A stretch of DNA of 64,000 nucleotides from Rostrohypoxylon terebratum (taxonomy: Eukaryota > Ascomycota > Sordariomycetes > Xylariales > Hypoxylaceae). The notes under the pieces are model-generated. The model made no database searches. It saw nothing but the letters and a program-made list of their open reading frames with translations, and was not told the origin of the DNA. Each line of letters opens with the position of its first letter. The first letter of the stretch is position 1. The DNA lies in NCBI GenBank assembly GCA_022497145.1, contig MU385887.1, positions 124,001 to 188,000 of the forward strand, read 5' to 3'. Made by a program: the position numbers and the translations under genes. Positions 47,352 through 59,005 of this stretch are shown here, one piece after another.

Positions 47352-50333
47352 ATGATGAAGAACTCAGTATTGATGGCGGCCCTTTCGGCGTCATCCGTCG
47401 CTGCCCTAACTACTACCACTTATACACCGGACTACAAACTTAATGCTTATTGGGTATGGAATTCTACTACTGCTAAATGTGACCACCTGGACATGCTTCT
47501 CACGAATAACTCATAGGGACAATCTGGACCTTGGACTGACTTCCTTGGCGACCACTGTGAATCTGATGACGTCGACTTCGTCACTCTCGCCTTCGTGAAC
47601 AACTCGCCCGAGAATGGAAACGGCACTGGTTACCCGGGTACTAACTTCGCTGCTCACTGCGCGGCGGAAGTCTATGTGAACAATGACCGAAACTCCCTGC
47701 TCCTTAGCTCTTGCTCCTACATCAAGGATGATATCAAGAAGTGCCAGAGCCTCGGTAAGAAGGTGTTACTATCAGTTGGGGGTGTGTTTTCCGAGACGAG
47801 CAACTATACGCTCTCCTCTGTTCAGAACGGTATCGACTTTGCAGACTTTCTGTACGAGGCGTTCGGCCCCTTTAAGGACGGATACACTGGTCCTCGACCT
47901 TTCGATGTGAGCTCTACAGACCATACCACCCTTGATGGATTTGACTTCGACATTGAGTATAAGTTTGGTAAGAATTGTTTCTTCGTTATTCAAAGATCTT
48001 GACTACGACAATCATTTTACATGCAGTATACAGCTTACTAACTCTTACGCATAGATGACCAAGAGCCATATGTGAATATGGTCAATCATCTTCGCGAACT
48101 CATTACCAACGATGGCGAAGACATGATTTTAACTGCTGCTCCACAGTGCCCGCAGAGTGACCAATACTTCCAAATGAAGACTATCCTTCAAGAGGCTCAA
48201 TTTGACAAGATCTGGATTCAATTCTACAACAACCCGTCCTGCGAGGCCACTGGAGCTGGTTTCAACTACGATGATTGGGAGACATTCATTAATGGCGGAG
48301 TCAACAGTGCCGCTGAACTCTTCATTGGTCTCCCAGGAAGCCTCGACGCTGTGGGTGTGTTGGGTACTGGTTATATCCTCCCTAGTGCTGCTAAGGACCT
48401 TATCTGCGCGTATAAGAATAAGGAGCACTTCGGCGGTGCTATGTTGTGGGATGTGTATTATGCTTCAGCGAACGTGGACTTGGAAAATGTATCATACCTC
48501 CAAACGGTTGCCGACGCATTGAAATGTGGTGGTTGCGATGCCGATGTTTGCGCTCCTGCTACGACCTCTAGTTCGACTGTTTCCTCGACAACAACTTCGT
48601 CTTCCAGCTTGTCTACCTCGTCGACTATTAGCACTACTTCTACCTCTACCTACCCTCTGAGCACCAGCAGCTCTTCTAGCATTGCCTCTAGCACTACGTC
48701 GTCTGCTAGCTCTGCTTCGATCACTAGCAGTTCCACCTCAAGCAGCATTTCTAGCAGCAGCAGCAGCAGCAGCAGTTCCTCCACTGCCAGCGCCACATCT
48801 AGCTCTGTTTCCTCCTCAAGCACGGTTGGCACCTCTTCATCTACTAACAGCGCTCCCTCAAGCTACGCCGCTACTTCGAGCAGTACCAGCAGCAGCATTG
48901 TAGCTTCCGGTTCTTCTATCGCTACAAGCAGTGCTTCGAGCATTGCCTCTAGTTCGAGCACTGCTTCGACAGTTAGCGCTACATCTAGCTCTACCTCCGT
49001 CTTGAGCACGAGCAGCGCCATTACCTCAAGCAGCTCCTCCACCTTGAGCTCTGCCACCACAAGCAGCAGCTTAGCTTCCAGCTCCTCTTCGTCTTCTAGT
49101 ACCATCTCAAGCTCTGTCGCGGCGAGCAGCTCCTTGATGATTAGCACTGCGTCCACTTTGAGCACTGCCCCGAGCTCTACCAGCAGCATTGCTACATCGA
49201 GCTCCAGCGTCTCAGCAAGTGCCACAGTATCTTCTTCGAGTTCGCTTATCACGAGCAGCAGCACTATTTCGTCTATTGACACCACCTCCAGTGCCTCGTA
49301 CAGCGCTTCGACTACCTCTTCGGACGACGACGATGACTGCACCGCTGATGAGAGTTCAAGCTCATTCACTCATTCGGCCACTGCTAGCGTTTCGGCAACC
49401 ACCACTGGGTCTCAAAGTGTTTCCCAAACCGTCTCATCCAGCAGCTTTGCCACGTCGACGTCATCCAGTATTTTGTCTTACACTAACAGCAGCTCTTCTA
49501 CCGTCGCACCCACATCGGCGAGTGTCACCTCGTCCTCGTACCCCTTCAGCAGCAGCTCCTCTTCTGTGCAGTACACGACTAGCACCGTCAAGACTACGAC
49601 CGTCTACACCGTGACATCCTGCGCTGCGACGGTAACGAACTGCCCAGGCCGAGGCACCGTTGTCACCGAGACGATCGACTTATACACGACCGTTTGCCCC
49701 GTCACCGCGACCGAGAAGCCGGCTACTGTTACCCCGACTCCCACCGCGGTTCCGACCAGTGTCCACCTATCCACGAGCACAGTTTACAGCACTGTAATCG
49801 CTACGATCACTCAGTGCCCGGCCTCCGTAGAGAATTGCCCAGCTAGAGTCACTACCCAGACCATCCCAGTCTCCACTGTCCTCGTCCCCGTCACCACGAG
49901 GACCTCCGAGGTTAAACTCGCCACTACCACCGTAGTCACCCCCGCGGTTACATACCCCGTCGGCAGCGGCAACGCCGAGACCTCGTCCTCCAAGCCCTTC
50001 CAAGTCGCCGGCGCATCTAGCTTCCCAGCCGCCGGCTCCGAGAACACGCCTAACCCTAACCCGGCAGTTGTTCCCGTCAGCAGCAGCGGCCCGTCCGTCG
50101 CGAGCACCTTGACCGTTGCCGTGTACCCCACGGGCAAAGCTAGCAACGGTACTCTCCCCGCGTACAGCGCCAGCGCCGCGACCGGGTACTCGGCTGCGTC
50201 GTCAACGAGCTCGAGCTTTGGATACACGGCCGCGACTGTGTATCCCACCGCACCGGCTGTGGTCACGGCTGGATCGGCTAAGGCTGCGTCGTTGAGCTTG
50301 GGGTTGTTGGCTATTGTTGCGTTGGTGTTGTAA
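47352..50333 (+). CDS. GPI-anchored GH18 chitinase with Ser/Thr-rich stalk
   Basis: Three exons: 47352-47453, 47517-47967 and 48055-50333; 943 aa. The start is ATG 47352, followed by a signal peptide (MMKNSVLMAALSASSVAAL). The GH18 domain covers about residues 24-330; the active-site motif DGFDFDIE supplies the catalytic Glu, and the fold ends at AMLWDVYYASANV. This is the plant-type (class III) chitinase group, used in fungi for cell-wall remodelling and septum separation. Residues about 345-690 are an extreme Ser/Thr repeat rich in AGC codons, surely O-mannosylated. Two Cys-containing wall-protein modules follow (VYTVTSCAATVTNCP; TVIATITQCPASVENCP). The end is a hydrophobic tail (AASLSLGLLAIVALVL) typical of a GPI-attachment signal. 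A long antisense frame in the Ser-rich part is a shadow. Confidence 0.94.
48570..49570 (+). repeat. Low-complexity Ser/Thr-coding repeat
   Basis: Irregular repeats of AGC, TCT and ACT codons inside the chitinase stalk, including a pure AGC run near 48756-48774. It is prone to slippage, so stalk length may vary between strains. Confidence 0.85.
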
Positions 50334-50695
50334 ATGCGATGGATGGTAATGGTTATTGGGGACTTTTAAGGGGGATATGGGATAGGTATCTATGTTTATG
50401 TATCTGTATCTGTATACGATATCAGTATCTAAATCTAGATATTTCTCGGGAAAAAATGTGAATAAGAAGGAAGTTGATATATGAATTCTCTTTGATGTTC
50501 AAGTGTGTATGATCAATCTGTTCTATGCTTGTGCAACATATTTTATTCATGCGCAAGTTGTTTCTGAGCGCAAGTAAGCAGCAGCGCTCTGTGAAAAAAA
50601 CACCTATACTCTCTCGAGAAAAAGGATGAGCCGTCATCTAACTTGACGAACCAAAAAAATCGTCTTCATTTGGTGTCATGAAGGGCAAAAGTAAA
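50334..50695. other. 3' flank of chitinase and tRNA upstream/downstream DNA
   Basis: About 360 bp, AT-rich, with a TATCTGTATCTGTAT repeat near 50399-50413. No gene seen. Confidence 0.55.
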
Positions 50696-50766
50696 TGCAT
50701 CAGCCGCGAATCGAACGCGGGGCCCATCGATGGCAACGATGGATTTTACCACTAAACCACTGATGC
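50696..50766 (-). tRNA. tRNA-Gly (anticodon GCC)
   Basis: Read on the minus strand, the 71-nt sequence folds as a cloverleaf: acceptor stem GCATCAG pairs with CTGATGC, discriminator A, D arm with the A-box word TGGTTTAGTGG, anticodon stem CATCG/CGATG around loop TTGCCAT (anticodon GCC), and T arm with B-box GTTCGATTC. No intron. The short D loop is usual for tRNA-Gly. Confidence 0.96.
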
Positions 50767-51008
50767 CTCACATAATACTCTTCATGGTCTCGTTGACCAC
50801 TAGTGATTGATATTTTTGCTGATTATTGAACTCTATATTCGCGCTATGGGATCTGGACCCCTCCATTGGTTGGCCAAGTATTGATTGCGGGGCTCTAGGT
50901 GTTTTTCTCTCCTCTAGCTCGGGATCTCTAGCTCGCCTTGACTAATAATGCTTCGATTGAATGGTCAAGTAGGTATTATCAACTGACATCTTCTAGACTT
51001 GACACATT

Positions 51009-51597
51009 TTACATTCTGATACCCTCCTCCTTACTTCTAGCCCATTTGGTACCTCTATCCTTACCAACCATCGCATCAGTAACGCCTTTGATCTCATTCT
51101 CGCACCAAATGTTATTCCCAGAAGCATTCGTGATCGCGAACCCGTACTCAGAGAGAAACTCCGGGTCTACGGTTCCTACAGCCAGTTCGAGGTCGTCGCA
51201 CGACTCATCCCGCCAGTACAGGAGGCTGCCGCATTCGGTGCAGAACGCGCGCTGGATACCTGGCGTCGCGTAGAACTTCTTAAGCGCCGTCGTGGGCGTT
51301 AAGAATGTGAAGCCGCTGAGCGGGGCGGTATGCGCTACTAAGATCAGGGTCCCTGTGTTGCGCCGACACTGCGTGCATTGACAGCTTCCGCTCTAGATTT
51401 CGTCAGCTGAGGCGGTTCTTATTCTTACGTAGTTTTTCTATATCATAATTATCAATGATCTATGGTATTGATATACATACTAGTTTTAAGAAATCATGAT
51501 CATCAGGAAAGTCGACCTTGTACTTGATGGCGCCGCAGAGACAGCCCCCTGTAATGGACGTGGGCTTCTTGAAGTCGACGGATGTCGGTCCAGACAT
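51009..51597 (-). CDS. GFA/CENP-V domain zinc protein (formaldehyde-activating-like)
   Basis: Two exons, 51481-51597 and 51009-51392 (donor GTATGT, branch CTGAC, acceptor TAG), giving 166 aa. The zinc ligands of the GFA fold are complete: GGCLCGAIKY near residue 20, CQCTQCRR at about 43-50 and FCTECGS near 92-98, with the core LLYWRDES and the LAVGTVD strand. Proteins of this fold are named after bacterial glutathione-dependent formaldehyde-activating enzyme, but most fungal members have no proven substrate, so the function should be read as carbon-sulfur lyase-like, unknown. Normal length for the family. It lies alone next to a tRNA gene. Confidence 0.92.
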
Positions 51598-52817
51598 CTT
51601 GCTTTCACAATATTTTAAATGTTTGATGAATCAAAACAATTATTGACCATTCTAGGTCAGTGTCTTCCTACTAATTGTACTTTTCATAAATCTAGGTATC
51701 TCGTCTCAAGAGTTGGGTTACTAGGTGCTAGCTAGAAATACCGAGTCTCTCATATAGACCCCCGCTTGTCAAACGCGCCTTGCGATACGCCCTACAACCC
51801 CATGAATGACGTTCATCTCAACACCCCAAGCCCGTATCAATTGTTCCAATACAATCAAGCCAATAGGTTGTGTACTTCTAATACGTCTCCCCATTCATAC
51901 ATTTACATGGGTCCACTCATTTTATAGATACCGTTCATCTACGCGAGGTGATGAATGAAGATCACGCAGACTATTGGTTATGAATACTAGGTAGGTATTG
52001 GTCTTCACCTGCGTGGAAGAGCGCATACATGCAGTATATACCTATACATACATACCCCTATCTTTTAATAAGACGAAAGTTTTCCTGTCTTATCTTTTTT
52101 AGGTAACTAGGTAGAAATAATATATTTTAACAGGTACCTAGCCGTAGTAGTATGGTTCGTTACCTATCCAACAACCCTTTCTTAATTCGTATGTGAACAA
52201 GACGCCAGCTGATCTAGAGACGCCGTAGTAGAGTGGCGCAAAGGGGCATGACCTCAAGAGTACTGGCATGAAAACGGCGGGTAAGTGCAGCAGCCACATC
52301 GCCCCCATCGGACCATTCAAGGCCTTCGATTCAAACGTGGCGTTAACTGCAGCGACCTAGCAGATTCAGTGCCCCCCGATAGCGAAGTCTGCCGTAGTTT
52401 GTAGCAAGAAAAAGCACATGGCTTGCTCTGCCAATGCTTTTTCCTAGCTGGCCCCCTGTTAGGGTTGTAGCAGATACACCTCCCAGCGGCACATGAAATC
52501 GGCAGGCGAATGAGAAAAGCTGGACTCGCTGCTATCGGAACATAGACGCCTAAGAAATTGGCTTGGAGAGGCATCCGTCATCTATATCATACATGAAGGA
52601 ATCGGAATTCGTCCTTGGAAACGAAAGACGCGTACGCCACATGACCAGACAGAGGTTCATCTGCTGGAATAGGTAGCAGAGAAGATCAATACTATCCGGT
52701 TCATGCGGTCTTCCGTACCTCCAAAAACCAGCATGGAGGCAAATGCACTTGATAGGCCAAAGATTAGGACTTTGGATAGAGATACAATTCATAGATAGCA
52801 CCAATATCTACTAGGTA
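51598..52817. other. Intergenic region, possibly with gene debris
   Basis: About 1.2 kb upstream of the GFA gene and downstream of the beta-galactosidase. Three consecutive overlapping stop-free frames on the minus strand (52138-52804) hint at a decayed coding segment, but no family motif is readable. Confidence 0.45.
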
Positions 52818-55800
52818 TTAGTACGCTCCCTGCCGCTGCGACCAAGCCGGGCTCTGGACCAAAACAACAGGCTCACGCCCCGTCAAAACAGGCACACCAG
52901 CCTCAAGCGTGAACTCGAGAACGGGTGTTTCATCGCTCTCCTCCATACGCCATATCGCTAACCCGATCCAATTCTCCCCCTTATAATCCAGGATCCCCTC
53001 CGGAACGGGAAAGTTCGTCTGCGGTCCGATGTGACCGATGAATTTTCCGAATTGCCACCCGTTCACATATAATTGAATGCGCGCGGCCCCGCCAGCGACG
53101 TTGCGGAAGGAGAAGGAGAGAGGGATGTCGTAGGTATCAGAAGGAAGATCGAGCGAAAGTGGGGCCGTGTAGTAGGATATGCCCGGCTTATTCGGTGGAG
53201 AGAACGGCGAGCCGGAGGTAAAGTTCTGAATGGGAGGGTGGGGTTGGTGATAGCCCTGCCTTTCGGCGTACAGCCCTCCCTCGTTTAGGGGACCCCGCAC
53301 GCGGTCGACGTAGTCTTCGCCGCCGAAATTGCCGGTGATTTTCCAGGTTATGGGGGTAGTGTCGATGAGAGAACTCGCGAGGCGATAATTGAGGATTCCG
53401 CGGGGCGCTTTGCCGGTGTCGATACCGGGCACGTAGTTGCCGTCCAGTCCCATGTGGTCGATGACGACCGTCAAAACATACGATTCTCCTTTAGTAAGGC
53501 TTGGCAATTGATAGGTTGCATCGTAGTTGGAGTTGCTAACGCTTCCGATCCAAGACCCGAGAAAGATGTCGTTCAGCCAGACCGAGTGGCCGTATGCGGT
53601 GCCTCCTTGCGTCTTGATCTCGAAAGATTTCTCAGTGCCCTTGGCTGTGAAATGACCTCTGAACAACAGCACGCCTGCATGAAAGCCGTAATCACCAGCG
53701 AAGAGCGATGTTGGTGTGTATAAAGTTTGATATGAATTGTTGGTAGAAGGGTGATCTGCTGCTTCCCATAAGGAGTCATCGTAGCTCGTTTGGATTTCGG
53801 GAAGCGAGTCTATGTAAGACCACGATAGTTCGGATAATAGAGGGATATCAAGTGATGGAGCTGAATATGAGATATTGGTGACGATTCGTTCATCTTGAAT
53901 CTTGAAATCTGTTTTCTCTCCGTTTATTATTAATGTCGTCGTGTTTCGCGGGGCTCCGATAACTTCGAAAATCGTCGACCTGTTAAAATCGGCAAGAACG
54001 AAAAGCGCGCCATTCTCAATGGAGGCAGATCGAACAAGATATGGTCCGTTGATAATGAGCGACGAAGAGCCATTTATTTCGGGCACCCAATAATTATAGG
54101 CCGAATTCCGGTCTGCCTATCCATTAGTCTAGACACTGAGAAAGTAGGATAAATCTTGTATACCCAAAATATAAATATGCAAGTCGTCAATCTGAACGAT
54201 CCTCCTTGTTGGAGAAGTGTCCCAAGCTAGAGTAACAAGTTCTTCGGACCTATTCACTCTAATGGAGTCTGGCACGACCAGAGAACCACCGTTAATTTTC
54301 ACTGTGAGCTCGTTTGTTTCGTCTGGTCCGGTATACACAACGAGTACTGTCGCGTTCTCGAATTTTTGGTGGGTAAGAATCTCGGCGGTTGAGTATAGAA
54401 GTCGAATTCCTCGCACGTCATAATCAGTAGCTACAATTTTCGAATCCCTGCCATGGAGGGTAAGCACATCGACTAACGTGGGAATTGATATATCGCCCTC
54501 TGATGTAGGTAGCTTCATCGTGTAATTGTCCGAAGTTGTGCTCGAATAATCGCTATGCCGGACGACGAAGAATGACCCGCTACCGAGTGTAGTATTGCCA
54601 CCAAGTCTTGTCACGGTAATCGCCGCATTGTTCGCATATGTCCAGACCAGCGCCGGTCCTGGCTGGGCGATCAAATAGTCTGGGGATACTTTGAGCCATT
54701 CGGCCTCAAGCTTTAGCTCCGAATATTTTTCTCTTGTTATTGTGCGATCTTCAGATATAGCCTTAGGCGAAGTTAGCATTTCATTCCTAGATCAAATTCC
54801 CTATACTCACTGCTCCATAGTCATAAGACGTGTAGCCACCCGGATGTCCGATGTTGCCCCAATTTGTACCACCGTAGATCTACCAGGTCAGCGGTATATC
54901 TCAGAATGAGGTGTTTATCACCGACCATGTAAATATTATGGATAGCCGCGCCCGCAGCAAAGTTGTTCTTGAAGAAAACTCGTTCAAATTCGTTATTGAT
55001 GAACGCGGCACAGTTATTAAACCCCGGGCCACCCCATGGATCGTAGGCACCGCCTTGGAACTATCGGCGCTCATTGTTAGCAACATTGCCAATGCCAATG
55101 AAAGCCTTAGACTAACTTCAACTAGCGAGAAAGGTGTTGACGGACTCTGCAATTCGTGGATTTGATGGTAGGTTCCTGACAGAGCTAGGGGAGGCCATGT
55201 GGAGGGATTTCCCTGTAGCCGTCAGTGCTGTGTACCTTCTAACTATGGGATAATGGCCATACTAACACAATCAAACATAACTGGATAAGCATCATGTCCC
55301 TACTTCCAGTCAGGGGAGCCCAAGCTAGAATCATGCCTAACATAACTCACATAAATATCGACTTCGCCTAAACCTGTACCAGGGGCATTATGGCCGAGTG
55401 CGACAGCATCATTGCTGATTAGGGGTACAATTATCCCTGCGTTTCGCGCCCGGTCTTCGACATATTGCATGTATTTGCCACTAGGGAAAGGAATAGAGAC
55501 CCCGACTGTGTATTCGTTCTCGGGCTGATATAATATAACGGGTCCGCCATTGGTAACTTGCGCGCGAGCGATGATGGTACCGATTTGGGCAGCGTAGCTA
55601 TTTCAAGTTAGCGAGACCCAAATATGTACGCAAGATAGTAAATCCAGTGCAGACTTGTCTGTGGCTGCTAAATAGTCTTCGTCTGGCGTTCGGAGATGCC
55701 CTTTGACACGCTGGAGCCAACCGGGAAACCCTCCGAAACTAACTTCGGCATTGATATAAGGACCAGGTCGCTGTCGCGGTTCAGTAAGCCATATCAAGAC

Positions 55801-56286
55801 TCAAGTAGACAGGGAAAATCTCACTGCAATTAGATAGACGCCAGCCTTAGTCGCGGCTTCAAAGAATTGTTCGTAGGCAAACACTCCTTCAGCTGAAAAA
55901 TTGCCTGGTTTTCCTTCTAGCAACGCCCAATTACTATAAAAGGACGCACAATTAAAGCCCATTGCCTTAATCTTCTGGAAAATGTCAAGCCACAATGAGG
56001 GGACGGGTAATCTCCAAGGGTGAAATTCGCCGCTCATAATCATCACCCTTTCTCCGTTTATGTATAATGAGTGTTCGTCCCAAGTTACAACATCTCGCCG
56101 GACATCCCGCAACGATTTTTCATCGTTTTTAACAATTTTCTTAATCGACACGCCTCCACAGCATAAATGGTAGCGATGAACAATCCAAAATGTAAGAACC
56201 AAGAGAACGATGTATCGTATGAAATTCGATGCGATTCTGGTTCGGCTGGATGAGACTGGCTCTCGTGGGGAACTTGGAATACCCAT
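52818..56286 (-). CDS. GH35 beta-galactosidase
   Basis: Nine exons: 55825-56286, 55655-55770, 55351-55597, 55267-55299, 55117-55212, 54926-55060, 54811-54879, 54164-54761 and 52818-54112; 3051 nt, 1016 aa, normal for fungal GH35. ATG 56286 starts it. A single hydrophobic segment at about 26-45 (FIRYIVLLVLTFWIV) is a signal anchor or long signal peptide. The barrel carries GEFHPWRLP, FYSNWALLEG, RPGPYINAE, the acid/base Glu in QPENEYTVG and the nucleophile Glu in FSLVEFQGG, the latter at the end of exon 5. YGGTNWGNIGHPGGYTSYDY follows, then C-terminal beta domains with the jelly-roll end (IQLYVNGWQFGKFIGHIGPQ). It hydrolyses terminal beta-galactosides of plant pectin, hemicellulose or lactose outside the cell. 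Exon 4 is only 33 nt; all junctions close in frame. Confidence 0.94.
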
Positions 56287-57535
56287 ATTGATTGAAATAT
56301 CGAAGCAACTAAACAACAAACAAGGTCTTCATATTAAAACTACCCTTTCCATCACAAATCATCGCAGTCGAATTATCCTCTCGTTGGCCAACCGTTTAAC
56401 ACTTCTAAAGTCGTGAGGTCATGAGATTCAAGATGAGAGCAACGAACGTGTTTCAATTATGAGATCCGAAAAGAAAAACACTGTAGAAAGGCACTGTGAT
56501 ACGTTAGCACAAAAGGCTTAGCTAGTGGCTTAGCATGTTATGTAATCGTCAGTTTCCATCCATGCCCATGCACAGACCAGATATTCAATTAAACACGGCA
56601 CATTGTCACAATTTAAGGACTTTCACAATCATTTTCTTGTCTTTTTAATCAATCTCTACCTTCCTAGATATAATAATATTAGACAGTCAAGTGGCAGCTT
56701 CTTCTTATTCTTGAACGGTATATCACGTTATAAAGCTTTATTTGGGTTTACGCTATTCAATTGGTGCCTACCTTATCACCCCTGAATTTGTAGGTTTGAT
56801 GAAGAAATGCGGCCTAATGTCAAAAATGAAACTCAACCCCCTCAGAGTTTGTTTGTCGCCTATCACTAGTACCTCCAGCTATTATATCAAATCTACCTAG
56901 TATTGCCTTGAGGAGAAAGGTAAATTGTACTTATTCATGTCGAATTAATCCCACAGCTCGGAGTTTGCAACAAGAATGATTATATGATCAATTACCTACC
57001 TACATCTTCTTAAACGGCATTCTAATACTTTGATTTTCTTTGACATGCCATGTAGACTGCTGGCCCATAATCCCCTCTAATGGTATTCAAATTTTGAGGC
57101 AATCACAACTTCTAAAAACATCGCTTTCTAAGTGATACGCAGGTGTCGTCCAATATTCTCTGGGCACCGTCTTTCTTTTCTGCTGAAGATAATAAGCTAG
57201 GCGCATTATGAGATACTGCTAGGGGTACAGTACTAGGTACAACTGTATTATCTGTTAAAATCATCTAAGCTTCAACTACTAAATAGTAGATAGATCTAGG
57301 TTGAATAATTAACTTCAACTATCAAAATACCGCCCTCCACCCTCCACCGAACAACATCCATACCACTACCTCCACATAACGGTCAAGTTGGGCTAGTAAG
57401 TATTTCTCTCAAGCCCTTTTGCGAAATATAATATTATAAAATAAAATAAAATAAAATAACTCCTAAATTGAAAAGAACTAGGCTAATACATTACAGAAAC
57501 CGTCCTCTACCGGGCTCGTTGCCCGTCCCGATAGA
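56287..57535. other. Divergent intergenic region
   Basis: About 1.25 kb between the beta-galactosidase and the 2EXR gene, both transcribed away from it; it holds two promoters. An ATAAA pentamer repeat lies at 57436-57459, about 80 bp before the 2EXR start. No gene seen. Confidence 0.55.
57436..57459. repeat. ATAAA pentanucleotide microsatellite
   Basis: Nearly five tandem copies of ATAAA in the 5' flank of the 2EXR gene. Confidence 0.85.
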
Positions 57536-59005
57536 ATGGATTCATCTCAAAAGTCGCTACCTCTTGGTCAAAAGCATCCCCGCGATGATGGCGACGACTA
57601 CAACGACAATGGCAGTCAAGACTTGACCACAAAACGACAATGCTCTTCTCAGGAGCTCAAGAAATTATCCATATCCGGCCCGCTTGTTCTACACGAATCA
57701 AATCGAGATGTCGACAATGGGAAAGAGTCAATCTTTAACATTCCAAAGTCACAGCAGGATCTAGCCCCGGAGTATGTAGCCCCCGACACCTTTCCCCAAT
57801 TTCGTATGTTGCCCCCCGAATTACGCCTAAAGGTCTGGCGCGAGACCTGGAAGCATCGAAAGGTGAGGTTGACACGAATCACACTGGTCAACAAACATGC
57901 TAGTCATCCCGGTGGATGGATTGATGGACTAGTTGATCTCGAAGCGGCCGTAGATCGTACGCGCCACATGCACGCCACTCTGCAACATTGGGGATTTCCA
58001 GGTTTCGAGGACAGCGAGTGCAAGTACTCACTACTGCCTCGCGTGTTAGTTTCGCGTACACGCTCGACAACCCGGCCCCCTATATCTCTTTGGGTCAATA
58101 GAGAATCTCGTAGCGAGACATTGATGCACTTCCAGATTGCGCTTGCGTCAACGGGGCATTGCCCGTGCGATCGAGTTCATGGCGATTCACCAGGGGCTTT
58201 TACCATCTGTTCATTCGCATACTTCAATTTCAACCTTGATATATTGGTATTCCCCTTTCACGACCCGCTGTCGACCGCATTCTCGCAGCACGACCTAAGC
58301 CGCCTCACACGACTTTCTGTCCCGGAGTTAGCGCCTGCTCTCCCGAGATTCACTGATGGAATTGGGCAAGCTGCTTATTTGAAACCATTCTCGCTTCCAC
58401 CACTCCGCAACGAAGACGAAGTGGTTCGCTACCCAGAGTTCAAGAATGTCTGGAGATATTTACGAAAGTGGTTTCCTTCTCTCCGTGAGATACACCTCGA
58501 GAAATTCACCGAATGCGAACACTACAATCCAGCCGAACCCCGTCGACAATTGCCAGAGGGACTCGTTCTGAGAGGTAGATCCGCTTATTGTTCATTCTGC
58601 GCCTACATGCAACGTGCGATTAGAAGAAACTTCCCTGCACTCGGCTTGAAGGAGCATTACGGGCCGCAGTACGATATGGACTGCATTCTCGATGCGCACA
58701 CTATTACCCAGCCCGTGTTTAAGAAGCAGACCTTGGTAATCGGCCGAGTCAAGGGTAAGCAAGGCAAGAAGGATGAGCCGGTCACTGTCACATACTGGGC
58801 TATTTACAACCGCGGTGATAATAGCGACACCATCGACCTAGAAGACCAAACCAGAGACTGGCCCTCAACGAGAAGAAAGGTTATCGCGCGAACTCTTGAA
58901 CGCACTTTCGGACCACCAGCATGGACCGACTCCTTCCACGACGTCATGATGTACTACATGAATCCAAACGCTTATTGGAGTGATCGTTGGGATGCTAACG
59001 ATTGA
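57536..59005 (+). CDS. 2EXR domain-containing protein
   Basis: A single exon of 489 aa from ATG 57536. After a polar, disordered N-terminus (residues 1-80) comes the 2EXR module at about 85-190: FPQFRMLPPELRLKVWRETW followed by the second signature with ISLWVNRESRSETL. This domain is expanded in Sordariomycetes and Leotiomycetes; no biochemical role is established. The remainder (about 190-489) has a zinc-ligand-like group of cysteines and histidines (HCPCDRVHGD; EHYNPAEPRR and CSFCAYM) and a conserved-looking end (PPAWTDSFHDVMMYYMNPNA). No signal peptide or membrane segment. The family call is firm, the function open. Confidence 0.88.
   Translation: MDSSQKSLPLGQKHPRDDGDDYNDNGSQDLTTKRQCSSQELKKLSISGPLVLHESNRDVDNGKESIFNIPKSQQDLAPEYVAPDTFPQFRMLPPELRLKVWRETWKHRKVRLTRITLVNKHASHPGGWIDGLVDLEAAVDRTRHMHATLQHWGFPGFEDSECKYSLLPRVLVSRTRSTTRPPISLWVNRESRSETLMHFQIALASTGHCPCDRVHGDSPGAFTICSFAYFNFNLDILVFPFHDPLSTAFSQHDLSRLTRLSVPELAPALPRFTDGIGQAAYLKPFSLPPLRNEDEVVRYPEFKNVWRYLRKWFPSLREIHLEKFTECEHYNPAEPRRQLPEGLVLRGRSAYCSFCAYMQRAIRRNFPALGLKEHYGPQYDMDCILDAHTITQPVFKKQTLVIGRVKGKQGKKDEPVTVTYWAIYNRGDNSDTIDLEDQTRDWPSTRRKVIARTLERTFGPPAWTDSFHDVMMYYMNPNAYWSDRWDAND

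Noticed and set aside
48863..49369. 168-codon antisense frame of Glu/Leu/Val in the second chitinase
   Set aside because: Mirror image of the Ser-rich repeat; a composition artefact.
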